NCBI GenBank assembly: GCA_018268255.1
Contig: JAFDWX010000003.1
Span: 271,740 to 335,739, forward strand
Reading direction: 5' to 3'
DNA from: Armatimonadota bacterium
GTDB taxonomy: Bacteria; Armatimonadota; Fimbriimonadia; Fimbriimonadales; Fimbriimonadaceae
DNA length: 64,000 bases
Below the pieces are notes generated by a model. It saw only the letters and a program-made list of their open reading frames with translations, ran no database searches and was not told where the DNA came from. Below are positions 25,413-33,459 of this stretch, one piece after another. Within the stretch, counting starts at the first letter, position 1, and each line of letters begins with the position of its first letter. Made by a program: the position numbers and the translations under genes.

Positions 25413-26005
25413 CAGGATTGCTCTCGGGGCGAAAAGGTTCCCGCCATGTCCGCGCAAATTTGCCAGTGGTCGCAAGTCACGACGTGATCGTTGACCATCC
25501 CAACCGCCTGCATAAAGGCATAGCAGATTGTGGGTCCGCAAAATCGAAATCCGAGCTTCTTGAGCGACTTTGACATCGCTTTCGATTGGTCGGACTCCGC
25601 CGGGATCTCGTTAAGCGAAGCGCGCTGAGAGTTTATGGGCTTTCCCCCAACAAAACTCCACAGATATTCTGCCCATGGAGTGCCCTTGGCTTCCAACTGC
25701 AGGATGCATTGGGCGTTTTCCACGGTCGAGCGAACCTTGGATCGATTGCGGACAATTCCCGGATCAAGAAGAGCCGAGGCAACTTCCTGATCGGTCATGG
25801 TCGCCACCCGCTCAATCTCGAAGTTGTGAAAGACCTTTCTATATCCGTCTCGTTTCCGCAATACCGTCGCCCAACTCAGGCCAGCTTGGGCGCCTTCCAG
25901 TGTGAACATTTCGAAGAGCAGGGTCCGGTCACTTACTGGCCGTCCCCATTCCTGATCGTGATAAAGTGCCTCTTCTGGCGTCGATTCCGCCCACTGGCAT
26001 CGCAT
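25412..26005 (-). CDS. tag: DNA-3-methyladenine glycosylase I
   Basis: Tag removes 3-methyladenine from alkylated DNA to begin base-excision repair. The 197-residue protein starts MRCQWAESTPEEALYHDQEWGRPVSDRTLLFEMFTLEGAQAGLSW, with the Zn-binding Cys/His, the aromatic pocket and the catalytic-type Glu typical of Tag. The helix-hairpin-helix region (ALLDPGIVRNRSKVRSTVENAQ) and the C-terminal GFRFCGPTICYAFMQAVGMVNDH with a second Zn-ligand set are also clear. It is translationally coupled to the PLP enzyme gene by a one-base start/stop overlap. Confidence 0.95.
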   Translation of the reverse strand: MRCQWAESTPEEALYHDQEWGRPVSDRTLLFEMFTLEGAQAGLSWATVLRKRDGYRKVFHNFEIERVATMTDQEVASALLDPGIVRNRSKVRSTVENAQCILQLEAKGTPWAEYLWSFVGGKPINSQRASLNEIPAESDQSKAMSKSLKKLGFRFCGPTICYAFMQAVGMVNDHVVTCDHWQICADMAGTFSPREQS

Positions 26006-26034
26006 CTCCCCATTATGGGTGAGACCAGCCTTAC

Positions 26035-26754
26035 TTAACGTTGCATGGCGATGAACCTGCCCAAGACCTTTTGGCCTCGCAGCAGTTCTAGCTGTCCTTG
26101 CGTGATCTGGAATTTGTTCGCTCGCTGCAAGATTTCCAGAAACTCCCTTTCAATCCGCATTTGATCCTCAGACCCCGCCATCATCGTTTGGGGGCCCGGA
26201 TCGATTTGGATCCAGGAACCATCCAAAGTGTAATTTCCGCCGAAGCCGTTGACCCCGGTGTTTCCACCCATTTCTCCGTTCGACCTGAATTCCAGGTTAG
26301 GCACGCGACCCTCACTGCTCCATTTCTTTCCGTCTAACTCCAAAAGTTGCCACGTGGGGCCTTCGAGTTTGAGAGGTTGGGCAGCTGACCTAGTCAGGAT
26401 CAGGTTCACGGATCGTTTGCCGTTGGAAATGACCGGGACTGAATCACGGGTTTCGAACCGTAGGCTTCCTTCACTCCAGATTTCAGCCCGAACATGGTAC
26501 TTGGCTTGAGTCTTGGAGCTTTTCAAAATATAAGGTACGGCGAAATCGATTGGAACTTGCTTGCCGTTGAGTTTAAGCACGATTTCGGAAAGTGTTGTGG
26601 TGCGCTTGCCGATAACTTCGTCCAGATAGACCCGCAATTCCGATTCTGGAACCAGTGCGATCCGCTCTCGGTATGTCGCTGTCCCGGTTAGGGTCGTCGG
26701 CGCAGCCCCAAGAACCAGACTGGGAACAATCGATGCTACTGCAAGGAAACTCAT
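26035..26754 (-). CDS. secreted YbaY-like plus META domain protein
   Basis: This 239-residue exported protein has a signal peptide (MSFLAVASIVPSLVLGAAP). The first half (TLTGTATYRERIALVPESELRVYL, then IPYILKSS-like strands) resembles the YbaY/type III secretion pilotin beta-sandwich. The second half (GPTWQLLELDGKKW, LEFRSNGEMGGNTGVNGFGGNYTLDG, FLEILQRANKFQITQGQLEL) is a META/HslJ domain. This domain pairing is found in bacterial envelope proteins of unclear role, some linked to heat-shock or antibiotic tolerance. No lipobox Cys is seen, so it is probably periplasmic and soluble. Confidence 0.75.
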   Translation of the reverse strand: MSFLAVASIVPSLVLGAAPTTLTGTATYRERIALVPESELRVYLDEVIGKRTTTLSEIVLKLNGKQVPIDFAVPYILKSSKTQAKYHVRAEIWSEGSLRFETRDSVPVISNGKRSVNLILTRSAAQPLKLEGPTWQLLELDGKKWSSEGRVPNLEFRSNGEMGGNTGVNGFGGNYTLDGSWIQIDPGPQTMMAGSEDQMRIEREFLEILQRANKFQITQGQLELLRGQKVLGRFIAMQR

Positions 26755-26815
26755 GCTCCTTTAGACGCGTGGCACACCCAACTCGCAACGGACTGCCTAG
26801 GACCAGCCGCCTAAT

Positions 26816-27571
26816 TTACTTCTGGTCATCTTCAAGGCTGGATTCAAAGAGCTTACGGAGTCGTTCTCGCTCTGCGCGCTCCGTCTCTTTTTCTCGCACC
26901 TTCTCGAAATAGTCGTTCTGGCGCTTTTCCTCGCGCTTGAGAGTTTCCTTATCTATTCGCTTATCGGCGTAAAAGGTGCGCCCTCTTACCGATGGCATGG
27001 GCAATTTTCCCAATCCCCAGAACCAGCCAAGAGCAGCTGGCAGTGCGCCTGCGATGCCAAGAATGGGGTGCATCGAACCGACGCTGAAGAAAGCGATGCT
27101 CGCAGTGACGGCTGCAAGGACCGGAGTCGGGATGGGAATGATGCCGAAAAACATCACTTGTCCGCTGCGATTTCGAGCGCACCAGACGGTCGTGATACCC
27201 GAGACGGGAACCAACCCTCCGGCGAGGATGCCTCCTTGAGCGATTCCGCTGAGGGCGAAGACTCCTATCGAACCCAACAACGTGAAGATCCCGAAAAGAA
27301 TGGCGTACGATGTCGAAGTGAGTTGGCCTTCCAGTTGAGTTCCAATCTGATACAACCAGAGAAGCGCCATCAGAACCCAGAAAAAGCCGTTGCCTCCAGA
27401 AAGTACAGCGACAGCGTAGGTCACGAAGGTCCAAGGATGGGACAAAGCCTCTGAAGGAACGAAGGTGAGGCGTAGGACGATACTCGCCGCGCCGGCAAAG
27501 GTCATGAGGAACGTGAGACCCATGAGGCCGATGAGAGACCAAGTTACCGGAGCACGCTTAAACGGGATCAT
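26816..27571 (-). CDS. rhomboid-like integral membrane protein, catalytic residues unclear
   Basis: This 251-residue protein has about six hydrophobic segments followed by a highly charged, coiled C-terminal tail (residues about 205-251, Lys/Glu/Arg-rich). PSEALSHPWTFVTYAVAV resembles the rhomboid loop (P-x-x-W-x-x-x-T-Y) and LYQIGTQLEGQLTSTSYAILF resembles the region around helix 2/3. The expected GxSG active site is not clear: GGLVPVSGITTVWCA is the best candidate. A pseudoprotease is therefore possible. It lies 17 bases downstream of the M55 peptidase gene on the same strand. Confidence 0.6.
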   Translation of the reverse strand: MIPFKRAPVTWSLIGLMGLTFLMTFAGAASIVLRLTFVPSEALSHPWTFVTYAVAVLSGGNGFFWVLMALLWLYQIGTQLEGQLTSTSYAILFGIFTLLGSIGVFALSGIAQGGILAGGLVPVSGITTVWCARNRSGQVMFFGIIPIPTPVLAAVTASIAFFSVGSMHPILGIAGALPAALGWFWGLGKLPMPSVRGRTFYADKRIDKETLKREEKRQNDYFEKVREKETERAERERLRKLFESSLEDDQK

Positions 27572-27588
27572 GCCTTTCTACAGACGGA

Positions 27589-28431
27589 CTACCGGTCGGC
27601 GTTGTGTCCTTGGCTGGCGTAATGGATGATCTTCCAGGCTGCTTGGTGAACCTCTGCCCAAGAATCCCCGGTGTACTCCACCGTGTAGCCGTCAATCCTC
27701 CTTACGCTGAGAAGGGTCAACGCCGCATCGGCTTCTTCACTGCGGTTGAATTCGATTCGGACTGTCGCCGGGAGATCGGGAAGCCAGGGATCGAGAGCAG
27801 AGGATTCTTCGCACCCTTTCTTTGCTGCTTCATAGATAAGGTCGGCCGTCTCTTCCGGATGGAGCACCTTGCCCATATACCGTCCAAATCCCTGCTTGAC
27901 CCGTGCCGTCTTCACACCCTTGATCAGGTGCTCGGCCTCCTCGCAACCCGCCTCATCGCTAGAAACCGTTACAACGGGAACGTCAAAGCAACCCGCGAGG
28001 GCCGTGCTCAGGGCGATTTCTCCGGCTGGCATTCCATTAATCCACATCCGGTGAACGTAGCCGGTCAGCGTGTGCTCCATAATCGCACTTGGAGTTCCTG
28101 CCATGGCGTGATAGCCGATTAGCATGGCAGCGTTGAATGTTCGGTCGATTCCGATCATCATGCCGCCTTGGCGCGCACCAAAGCCGCTGATGAGTTGCGT
28201 GCCGGGTTCAAGCTCGTCGATCAGTAGGTTCTTGCTGTTCCCGTGTGAGTCCTTGACCAAAACCAAGTCCGCGCCTCCCGCTTTAGCTCCGCGAATGGCG
28301 GCGTTGACGTCGTTGGTCATCATTCGACGAGCAAAAGCGTAGTCGTAATGGTCGGAATTGGGACGTCCGCACTGGGACCAGGAAACGAGTCCTGTACAGC
28401 CCTCGATGTCGGCAGAGATGAAAACCTTCAT
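27589..28431 (-). CDS. M55 family metallopeptidase (D-aminopeptidase DppA-like)
   Basis: This 280-residue protein matches DppA, a Zn-dependent self-compartmentalising D-aminopeptidase that trims D-amino-acid peptides such as D-Ala-D-Ala. MKVFISADIEGCTGLVSW provides the Asp/Glu metal ligands, VLVKDSHGNSKNLL a further Asp-His pair, and IGYHAMAGTPSAIMEHT a His ligand. MWINGMPAGEIALSTALAG and VTVSSDEAGCEEA are also typical. No signal peptide is present, so it should be cytoplasmic, perhaps in recycling of wall peptides. It is probably co-transcribed with the rhomboid-like gene. Confidence 0.92.
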   Translation of the reverse strand: MKVFISADIEGCTGLVSWSQCGRPNSDHYDYAFARRMMTNDVNAAIRGAKAGGADLVLVKDSHGNSKNLLIDELEPGTQLISGFGARQGGMMIGIDRTFNAAMLIGYHAMAGTPSAIMEHTLTGYVHRMWINGMPAGEIALSTALAGCFDVPVVTVSSDEAGCEEAEHLIKGVKTARVKQGFGRYMGKVLHPEETADLIYEAAKKGCEESSALDPWLPDLPATVRIEFNRSEEADAALTLLSVRRIDGYTVEYTGDSWAEVHQAAWKIIHYASQGHNADR

Positions 28432-28534
28432 CGAGCGATCATCTTACCGGAAGAACTCAAATCTCGCCTCCCGGGGCTCTACATTCGAATCCGGCCATCT
28501 TTCAAAACAGCATGTTTCGGGCATACTGGCAAAT

Positions 28535-29161
28535 ATGGGGGACACGTCCCGTCGCACAGTTCATCCTGCACTGAAGATCGCGGTTGGACTGCATACCCTT
28601 GCCATTACTCTGTGGTCGATACCGCAATCACCTAAAGTTTACGCTCCCTTGGTTTACGGAGGCGCGACGCAGTCCGAACTTGACCGAGTGCCCAAACCCC
28701 TTCCCGGACATTGGATCCTCATCTGGAATGATCGCCTGATTCGAAAGGGGAGTCCTGTGGGTACTTATTTGATGACGACTGGGCTATGGCAGTACTGGGA
28801 TATGTTTGCACCCAATCCTATGAGTAACGATTTTTGGGTGGAAGCAAAAGTGGACTTCACGTCGGGTACCAAGAGCGGGTTCATCCCGCGCATGTCTCAA
28901 CTGGATTTTTTCACTCGATATCGAAAGGAACGGTATCGAAAGTTCGGGGAGCGAATCCACCAAGACGAGAACAAATGGGCTTGGCCCTATTGGGCTCAGG
29001 GCATCGCTCGACAAGCCTTCCGAGATACGGGTGAAGCTCCGCTCCGTGTCCACCTGATCCGCCATTGGCGGTTCCTCTTAGGGCCGACAAAGCCACTGCC
29101 CCCTTACAAGGAGACTGAATTCGAAACATACGAAGTCAAGCCCGAGGATCTGAAACCATGA
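28535..29161 (+). CDS. membrane-anchored protein paired with HTTM protein (DUF5819-like)
   Basis: This protein of about 208 residues has one N-terminal membrane anchor (ALKIAVGLHTLAITLWSIP) and an extracytoplasmic domain with GLWQYWDMFAPNPMSNDFWVEAKVDF. The W..MFAPNP motif recalls partner proteins of HTTM enzymes (DUF5819-like); this is recalled similarity, not a search result. The ATG at 28535 is preferred over an upstream frame to 28358 that overlaps the M55 gene. Its stop overlaps the HTTM start as ATGA. Function is unknown. Confidence 0.65.
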   Translation: MGDTSRRTVHPALKIAVGLHTLAITLWSIPQSPKVYAPLVYGGATQSELDRVPKPLPGHWILIWNDRLIRKGSPVGTYLMTTGLWQYWDMFAPNPMSNDFWVEAKVDFTSGTKSGFIPRMSQLDFFTRYRKERYRKFGERIHQDENKWAWPYWAQGIARQAFRDTGEAPLRVHLIRHWRFLLGPTKPLPPYKETEFETYEVKPEDLKP

Positions 29162-30084
29162 AGAAGGTGTTGGGCCCCCTTGACAGATTTGTTTTTGAGT
29201 TCACGTCCCCGGCGACGATGAGCCTGTTCCGGATCTTTCTCGGCTCCATCATCACTCTCAACCTTTTGCTCATGGCGGGGGACTTCCAAATCTGGTTCAC
29301 CGAGCAAGGTTGGGTCCCCACCGAGATGGTGCGAAAGTGGGGAAGCAGCCGTTGGTATTACAACCCCTTCATGAACGTGCTGGATCCAACGCTCATGAAG
29401 TTCATCTACGCGCTTTTGCTGCTTGTGGCGATTCTGTACACCATCGGCCTGTTTTCACGAGTGATGGGAGTGCTGCTTCTGCTCGGAGTGTTTGCGCTCC
29501 AGGCCAGAAACCCAATCATCCTTAACGGCGGAGACACGCTGACACGGGCATCGCTCTTTTGGATGGCCTTTGCTCCGGTGGGAGCCATGTACTCAGTGGA
29601 TCGGCTCCGTCAACTCAAAAAAGATCCTGGTGCTCCGGTCCAACAGGCCTCTCCGTGGCCCCAAAGGCTGATGTGCTACCAATGGGCGCTGATGTACTTC
29701 ACAACCGCTTGGGCAAAAGGATTTGGAAATCTGTGGAGAGAGGGAACGGCGGCCTGGTATCCGCCGAATCTCAGCGAATTCACACGCTTTTGGTTGCCCG
29801 GCTTTTTGGAGCAGCAGCCATTCGTTGGGATTTGGACCTACGGCACTCTGATCATCGAGGTTGCTCTGGGCACGCTCGTGTTTTATCGGCCTTGGCGAAA
29901 ATGGGTGCTGATCGGAGGCATACTGCTTCACGCAGGAATCGAATATCGCCTCAACATTCCGCTCTTCGCAGCGCTTTGCATCAGCGGATACGTCAATTTT
30001 TACGATGGGGAAGAGGTCCAGGCTTGGATCGACCGCATCAAAGCGAAACGACAAGGTCGAGTGATTCATGAGCCGGCTGGGTGA
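29158..30084 (+). CDS. HTTM domain membrane protein (vitamin K-dependent gamma-carboxylase-like)
   Basis: This 308-residue integral membrane protein has the HTTM fold found in vitamin K-dependent gamma-glutamyl carboxylase and many bacterial proteins. MSLFRIFLGSIITLNLL, LDPTLMKFIYALLLLVAILYTIGLFSR, NGGDTLTRASLFWMAFAPVGAMYSVD and MYFTTAWAKGFGNLWREGTAAWYP are typical helices and loops, and IEYRLNIPLFAALCISGYVNF closes the domain. The protein is short and lacks the large lumenal domain of true carboxylases, so the reaction is unknown. It is coupled by ATGA overlap to the anchored partner and overlaps the next gene by 17 bases. Confidence 0.85.
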   Translation: MKKVLGPLDRFVFEFTSPATMSLFRIFLGSIITLNLLLMAGDFQIWFTEQGWVPTEMVRKWGSSRWYYNPFMNVLDPTLMKFIYALLLLVAILYTIGLFSRVMGVLLLLGVFALQARNPIILNGGDTLTRASLFWMAFAPVGAMYSVDRLRQLKKDPGAPVQQASPWPQRLMCYQWALMYFTTAWAKGFGNLWREGTAAWYPPNLSEFTRFWLPGFLEQQPFVGIWTYGTLIIEVALGTLVFYRPWRKWVLIGGILLHAGIEYRLNIPLFAALCISGYVNFYDGEEVQAWIDRIKAKRQGRVIHEPAG

Positions 30085-30925
30085 CATATTCAAATTCAGC
30101 AAGCCCAAAGGGCCCGGCTTTGGATTGGTCCGTGAGTTCTACTATACGGTCCTCGCGGGACACGCGCCTCTGCCCAATATCAAACAGATCATCCATCCCA
30201 AGGGGGAGTTGGGCGCAGTGCCTGGATTTGGAATCCCTATGGCCAAAGGGATCGATAAGAGCGCATTGGAGCACCCCTTGGAGCGTGGGACATATGGGTT
30301 GGTCTCGATGGATCGCAAGTCCATACTCAGCCTCTCCGTGCTGGGTCGCGAGGCCGCTGGATTCAATCCAGACGTTCTCATCGCAGGACCGTTTGGAGAG
30401 TTGCTTCCGCCGGAAGTTCGCCTTCGCATCGCCAGCACTTGGAACATGCTCCAGATCACGATCCAGAGCCATCATGCCCAAGTTTTTCCAACGTTGGAGT
30501 TCATGCTTCCGCTGGCCGTTCGACTGGCAACTTTGACCGAGGGTGTGGTCGCCGACCCCTTGTGTGAGACCTATTGGCTGCCGGAGCAGTTGTCCGACCC
30601 CAACCATTTCGACGTAAGAAACTTCGTGGTTCCTGTAAAGCTTGAGGGAAATGTGAAAACGAAAGGAATGGCTAAGTTCGGATTGCCGGAATTGGTGGTG
30701 CCCGACGTCCTCCCGGAATTGGGTCCTCAAGCTGGGGCAGCACTCATGGCTGTAGCGAACGAAGTCCTTCGTACTGGACCTCCATCTCCGGGAGACGTGT
30801 TCGGCCCATTTCAGGTGGCTCCAGTGGGCGATTTGACCCCGGGAACGGCGCCTGTGGCGTTGGCCCTGATTCCGATTGAGTCGTCGGTCTCGGAAGTACT
30901 GTTGAAATGGCGAGGAGCACAATGA
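30068..30925 (+). CDS. conserved protein of unknown function in the HTTM cluster
   Basis: This 285-residue protein has no signal peptide or clear membrane segment. It is rich in Gly and Pro with hydrophobic strands (PLPNIKQIIHPKGELGAVPGFGIPMAKGIDK; LEFMLPLAVRLATLTEGVVADPLCETYWLP). I do not recognise a family or catalytic motif. It overlaps the HTTM gene by 17 bases, and its stop forms ATGA with the next gene, so it belongs to a four-gene run with the HTTM pair and the GAF protein. The codon pattern looks native and the frame is well conserved in style, so the gene is probably real. Confidence 0.7.
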   Translation: MSRLGDIFKFSKPKGPGFGLVREFYYTVLAGHAPLPNIKQIIHPKGELGAVPGFGIPMAKGIDKSALEHPLERGTYGLVSMDRKSILSLSVLGREAAGFNPDVLIAGPFGELLPPEVRLRIASTWNMLQITIQSHHAQVFPTLEFMLPLAVRLATLTEGVVADPLCETYWLPEQLSDPNHFDVRNFVVPVKLEGNVKTKGMAKFGLPELVVPDVLPELGPQAGAALMAVANEVLRTGPPSPGDVFGPFQVAPVGDLTPGTAPVALALIPIESSVSEVLLKWRGAQ

Positions 30926-31362
30926 GTGATTGGATCGAGATTCTCCGGACAAGCGGAGTTGTGGGCTTTCCCCTTCGGGAACAGGCGATGGCCCACCTGA
31001 GCAAGTTGCCCAATTACAATTGGTGCGGGGTCTATCGACTGGAAGGCGACGAGCTGGTTCTGGATGCCTATGTCGGGGACTCGACAGAACATACAAGGAT
31101 TCCCGTCGGAGTGGGAGTTTGCGGCACTGCAGTCGCCGAAAGCAGAAACCAGATTATCGACGATGTGCGAGAACTAACCAACTACCTGGCGTGTTCCACC
31201 ATGACCCGGTCAGAAATTGTCGTACTCATTCGGAAAGACGACAAGATCCTGGGTCAAATCGACATCGATGGGCACGCGGTCGGTGCTTTTGGGGTTGAGG
31301 ATGAGCAGATGCTGGAAAAGCTCGCCACATTGCTCGCCGATGGATGGGAGTCATCCGTATAG
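30922..31362 (+). CDS. GAF domain protein, free methionine-R-sulfoxide reductase-like
   Basis: This 146-residue single GAF domain resembles fRMsr enzymes, which reduce free methionine-R-sulfoxide. The fRMsr-like segments are NYNWCGVYRLEGDELVLDAYVG, IPVGVGVCGTAVAES and LACSTMTRSEIVVLI. Two of the three family cysteines are visible (VCGTA and ACST); the one expected about ten residues after VCG is Gln here, so activity is uncertain. The start at 30922 forms an ATGA overlap with the previous stop and follows GAGGAG. The dxs gene begins 31 bases downstream. Confidence 0.75.
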   Translation: MSDWIEILRTSGVVGFPLREQAMAHLSKLPNYNWCGVYRLEGDELVLDAYVGDSTEHTRIPVGVGVCGTAVAESRNQIIDDVRELTNYLACSTMTRSEIVVLIRKDDKILGQIDIDGHAVGAFGVEDEQMLEKLATLLADGWESSV

Positions 31363-31393
31363 TATTGTAAGAGGCCGCTCTCACTGGTTAACC

Positions 31394-33307
31394 ATGGATT
31401 CCCTAAGCTTGCTATCACAAATTGTCCAGCCGACTGATCTCCATCGCCTGAACGACAAAGAGCTTCGCCAGGTCGCCGATGAGTTGCGCCAGGCAATTTT
31501 GGATCGGGTCAGCAAGACCGGAGGCCATTTCAGTTCTAACTTGGGCACGGTAGAACTGACCGTAGCGCTCTACTCGACTTTCACCATTCCTCCCGACAAG
31601 GTGATTTGGGACACAGGTCATCAGGCCTATCCGCACAAGATGCTGACAGGGCGGCTGGATCGGTTCGATACGCTTCGAAAGCACAAAGGCCTTTCTGGCT
31701 TCCTTCGAAGGGAAGAACACGAACTCGATTATTTTGGTGCTGGGCATGCTGGCACCGCTATTTCGGCTGCGCTTGGTTTCGCGATGGCGCGCGATTTGCA
31801 AGGAACGGACGAGCGAGTTGCTGCGATCACGGGCGATGCCTCGATCTGTTCCGGGATGAGCTGGGAAGCCCTGAACCACGCGGGAGAGCTTGGCACCAGG
31901 ATGACGGTGATCCTCAACGACAATCGAATGTCGATCGCCCCCAACGTGGGCGCATTGACACGATATTTCACCGATTTGCGCTCGCGCCCTCAAGTCCAAG
32001 ACATCGCCCATCGCGCCAAGCAAATCATGGAACGGGTGGGTGGTCCGATGCATCGCGTGGCGAGCGGCTTGCGCCACGGAATCACGCACTACTTCGCACC
32101 TGAAGAGACCGGCACGATTTTCGAGGAGATCGGATTCGAGTACATCGGACCCGTGGATGGCCACAATCTGGACGATTTGCTCACCATTTTCCGAAACCTG
32201 CGCGATTTTCGGGGTCCATTGTTTGTCCACGCGATGACCGTCAAGGGCAAAGGATATGAGGTTGCGGAAGAAGATGCGCGGAAGTGGCATGGCGTCGTCC
32301 CCTTCGATCTCGATGCCCAGGATATGGTCAAGGCATCTGGCCCGATCACCTTCACTCAGGCTTTTGGTGAGGCCGCGATTGAGGCGGCCACCCAAGACGA
32401 TAAGGTTGTGGCGATTACAGCCGCGATGCCGGATGGCACTGGACTTACCGCCTTTGCGAAGAAGTTCCCGAAGCGATACTTCGATACTGGAATTGCAGAG
32501 CAGCACGCGGTGACCTTTGCTGCGGGGATGGCTGCGGGAGGGCTCAAGCCGTTCTGCGCAATTTATTCGACCTTCCTGCAGCGAGGCTATGACCAGGTTT
32601 TGCATGATGTGTGTCTGCAGAAACTCCCCGTCAGGTTCTTTTTGGATCGTGCAGGACTAGTGGGAGACGACGGACCGACTCACCACGGAACTTTCGACCT
32701 GAGCTACCTAACCTCGATCCCGAATATTGTGGTTCTTGCTCCGCGAGACACCACTGAGTTGAGGGAAATGACCCTCTTCGCGGCTGGTTTCGATGAGGGG
32801 CCGCTGGCGATCCGCTATCCCCGTGGAGCGAGCGACGATACCTTGCCCGAAGGTCGAGCTCCCATGCAACTGGGTAAGGCAGAGATCCTAGCTGAGCATG
32901 ATGAAGCTCGGGTGACCTTAGTGGGCGTCGGCAGCATGGTCCCAGTCATCTGGGAGGCACGGGCGACACTGCAAGAGGCTGGAATTCCCGTGAACGTGAT
33001 CAATGCTCGATGGTGCAAGCCGATCGATTTGGCGACCCTAGGCGAGTTTGCGCACCAGAGCGAGCTTATGATTCTGGTTGAAGAGAATGTCCGCGCCGGA
33101 GGCTATGGACAGCAGGTCCGGGACGCATTGAGCGAGCAATATCCGGGCCTGACTTGTGAAATTCAGGTGATGGCTCTTCCTGATTCGTTCATCGAACATG
33201 GCGCCCAGCCGATCATTCGGGTGGAAGCAGGATTGTCACCCGAGGCGGTTGTCGCTCGGGTCGAGGCTTGGGTCTCTGGCCGCAAAGATCGCGCGTACAG
33301 AAGCTAG
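31394..33307 (+). CDS. dxs: 1-deoxy-D-xylulose-5-phosphate synthase
   Basis: DXS condenses pyruvate and glyceraldehyde-3-phosphate with TPP to start the MEP isoprenoid pathway. The 637-residue protein has the three expected domains. GGHFSSNLGTVELTVALY and WDTGHQAYPHKMLTGR lie near the start, and the TPP motif reads GDASICSGMSWEALNHAG through LNDN (GDA in place of the commoner GDG). YIGPVDGHNLDDL, DTGIAEQHAVTFAAGMA and FFLDRAGLVGDDGPTHHGTFDLSYL mark the other domains. The ATG at 31394 is chosen; a longer frame from 31217 runs through the GAF gene and lacks family similarity. MEP products would also feed polyprenyl carriers used by the nearby glycan genes. Confidence 0.96.
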   Translation: MDSLSLLSQIVQPTDLHRLNDKELRQVADELRQAILDRVSKTGGHFSSNLGTVELTVALYSTFTIPPDKVIWDTGHQAYPHKMLTGRLDRFDTLRKHKGLSGFLRREEHELDYFGAGHAGTAISAALGFAMARDLQGTDERVAAITGDASICSGMSWEALNHAGELGTRMTVILNDNRMSIAPNVGALTRYFTDLRSRPQVQDIAHRAKQIMERVGGPMHRVASGLRHGITHYFAPEETGTIFEEIGFEYIGPVDGHNLDDLLTIFRNLRDFRGPLFVHAMTVKGKGYEVAEEDARKWHGVVPFDLDAQDMVKASGPITFTQAFGEAAIEAATQDDKVVAITAAMPDGTGLTAFAKKFPKRYFDTGIAEQHAVTFAAGMAAGGLKPFCAIYSTFLQRGYDQVLHDVCLQKLPVRFFLDRAGLVGDDGPTHHGTFDLSYLTSIPNIVVLAPRDTTELREMTLFAAGFDEGPLAIRYPRGASDDTLPEGRAPMQLGKAEILAEHDEARVTLVGVGSMVPVIWEARATLQEAGIPVNVINARWCKPIDLATLGEFAHQSELMILVEENVRAGGYGQQVRDALSEQYPGLTCEIQVMALPDSFIEHGAQPIIRVEAGLSPEAVVARVEAWVSGRKDRAYRS

Positions 33308-33312
33308 CGGTC

Positions 33313-33380
33313 GCCGCGGTGGCCCAAGGCCACGCCCTGGCTTCGGTCCTCAGCGGACCTCAGCCCTGCCCCACCGCGGC
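33313..33380. repeat. GC-rich inverted-repeat element (copy 1)
   Basis: Ten-base arms GCCGCGGTGG and CCACCGCGGC enclose 48 bases with an inner hairpin (GGTCC-TCAGC-GGACC) and the word GCCACGCCC. A similar arrangement occurs at 41115-41201, so this may be a small dispersed palindromic repeat. It sits directly after the dxs stop. Confidence 0.4.
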
Positions 33381-33415
33381 AGAGGGTTGCTGAACAACAG
33401 AGTGATTCGCCAAGG

Positions 33416-33448
33416 TTGGTCCCTCCACTCAGGCGGTGGAAGGACCAA
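33416..33448. terminator. hairpin terminator between convergent dxs and acnA
   Basis: A 12-bp stem with one mismatch (TTGGTCC.TCCAC pairing with GTGGA.GGACCAA) and loop TCAGGCG lies 12 bases from the acnA stop and 108 bases from the dxs stop. There is no good T-tract on either strand. Confidence 0.45.
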
Positions 33449-33459
33449 GGCACAGATGC

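Noticed and set aside
30038-31096. 352-codon minus-strand frame
   Set aside because: It is opposite the coupled HTTM-cluster genes and is rich in Arg/Ser/His as expected of antisense shadows.
31800-31940. GDA in place of GDG in the DXS thiamine motif as a novel change
   Set aside because: GDA-type motifs occur in DXS of several phyla as far as I recall, so it is noted in the gene entry only.
31415-32605. 396-codon minus-strand frame
   Set aside because: It is antisense to dxs and has no family similarity.
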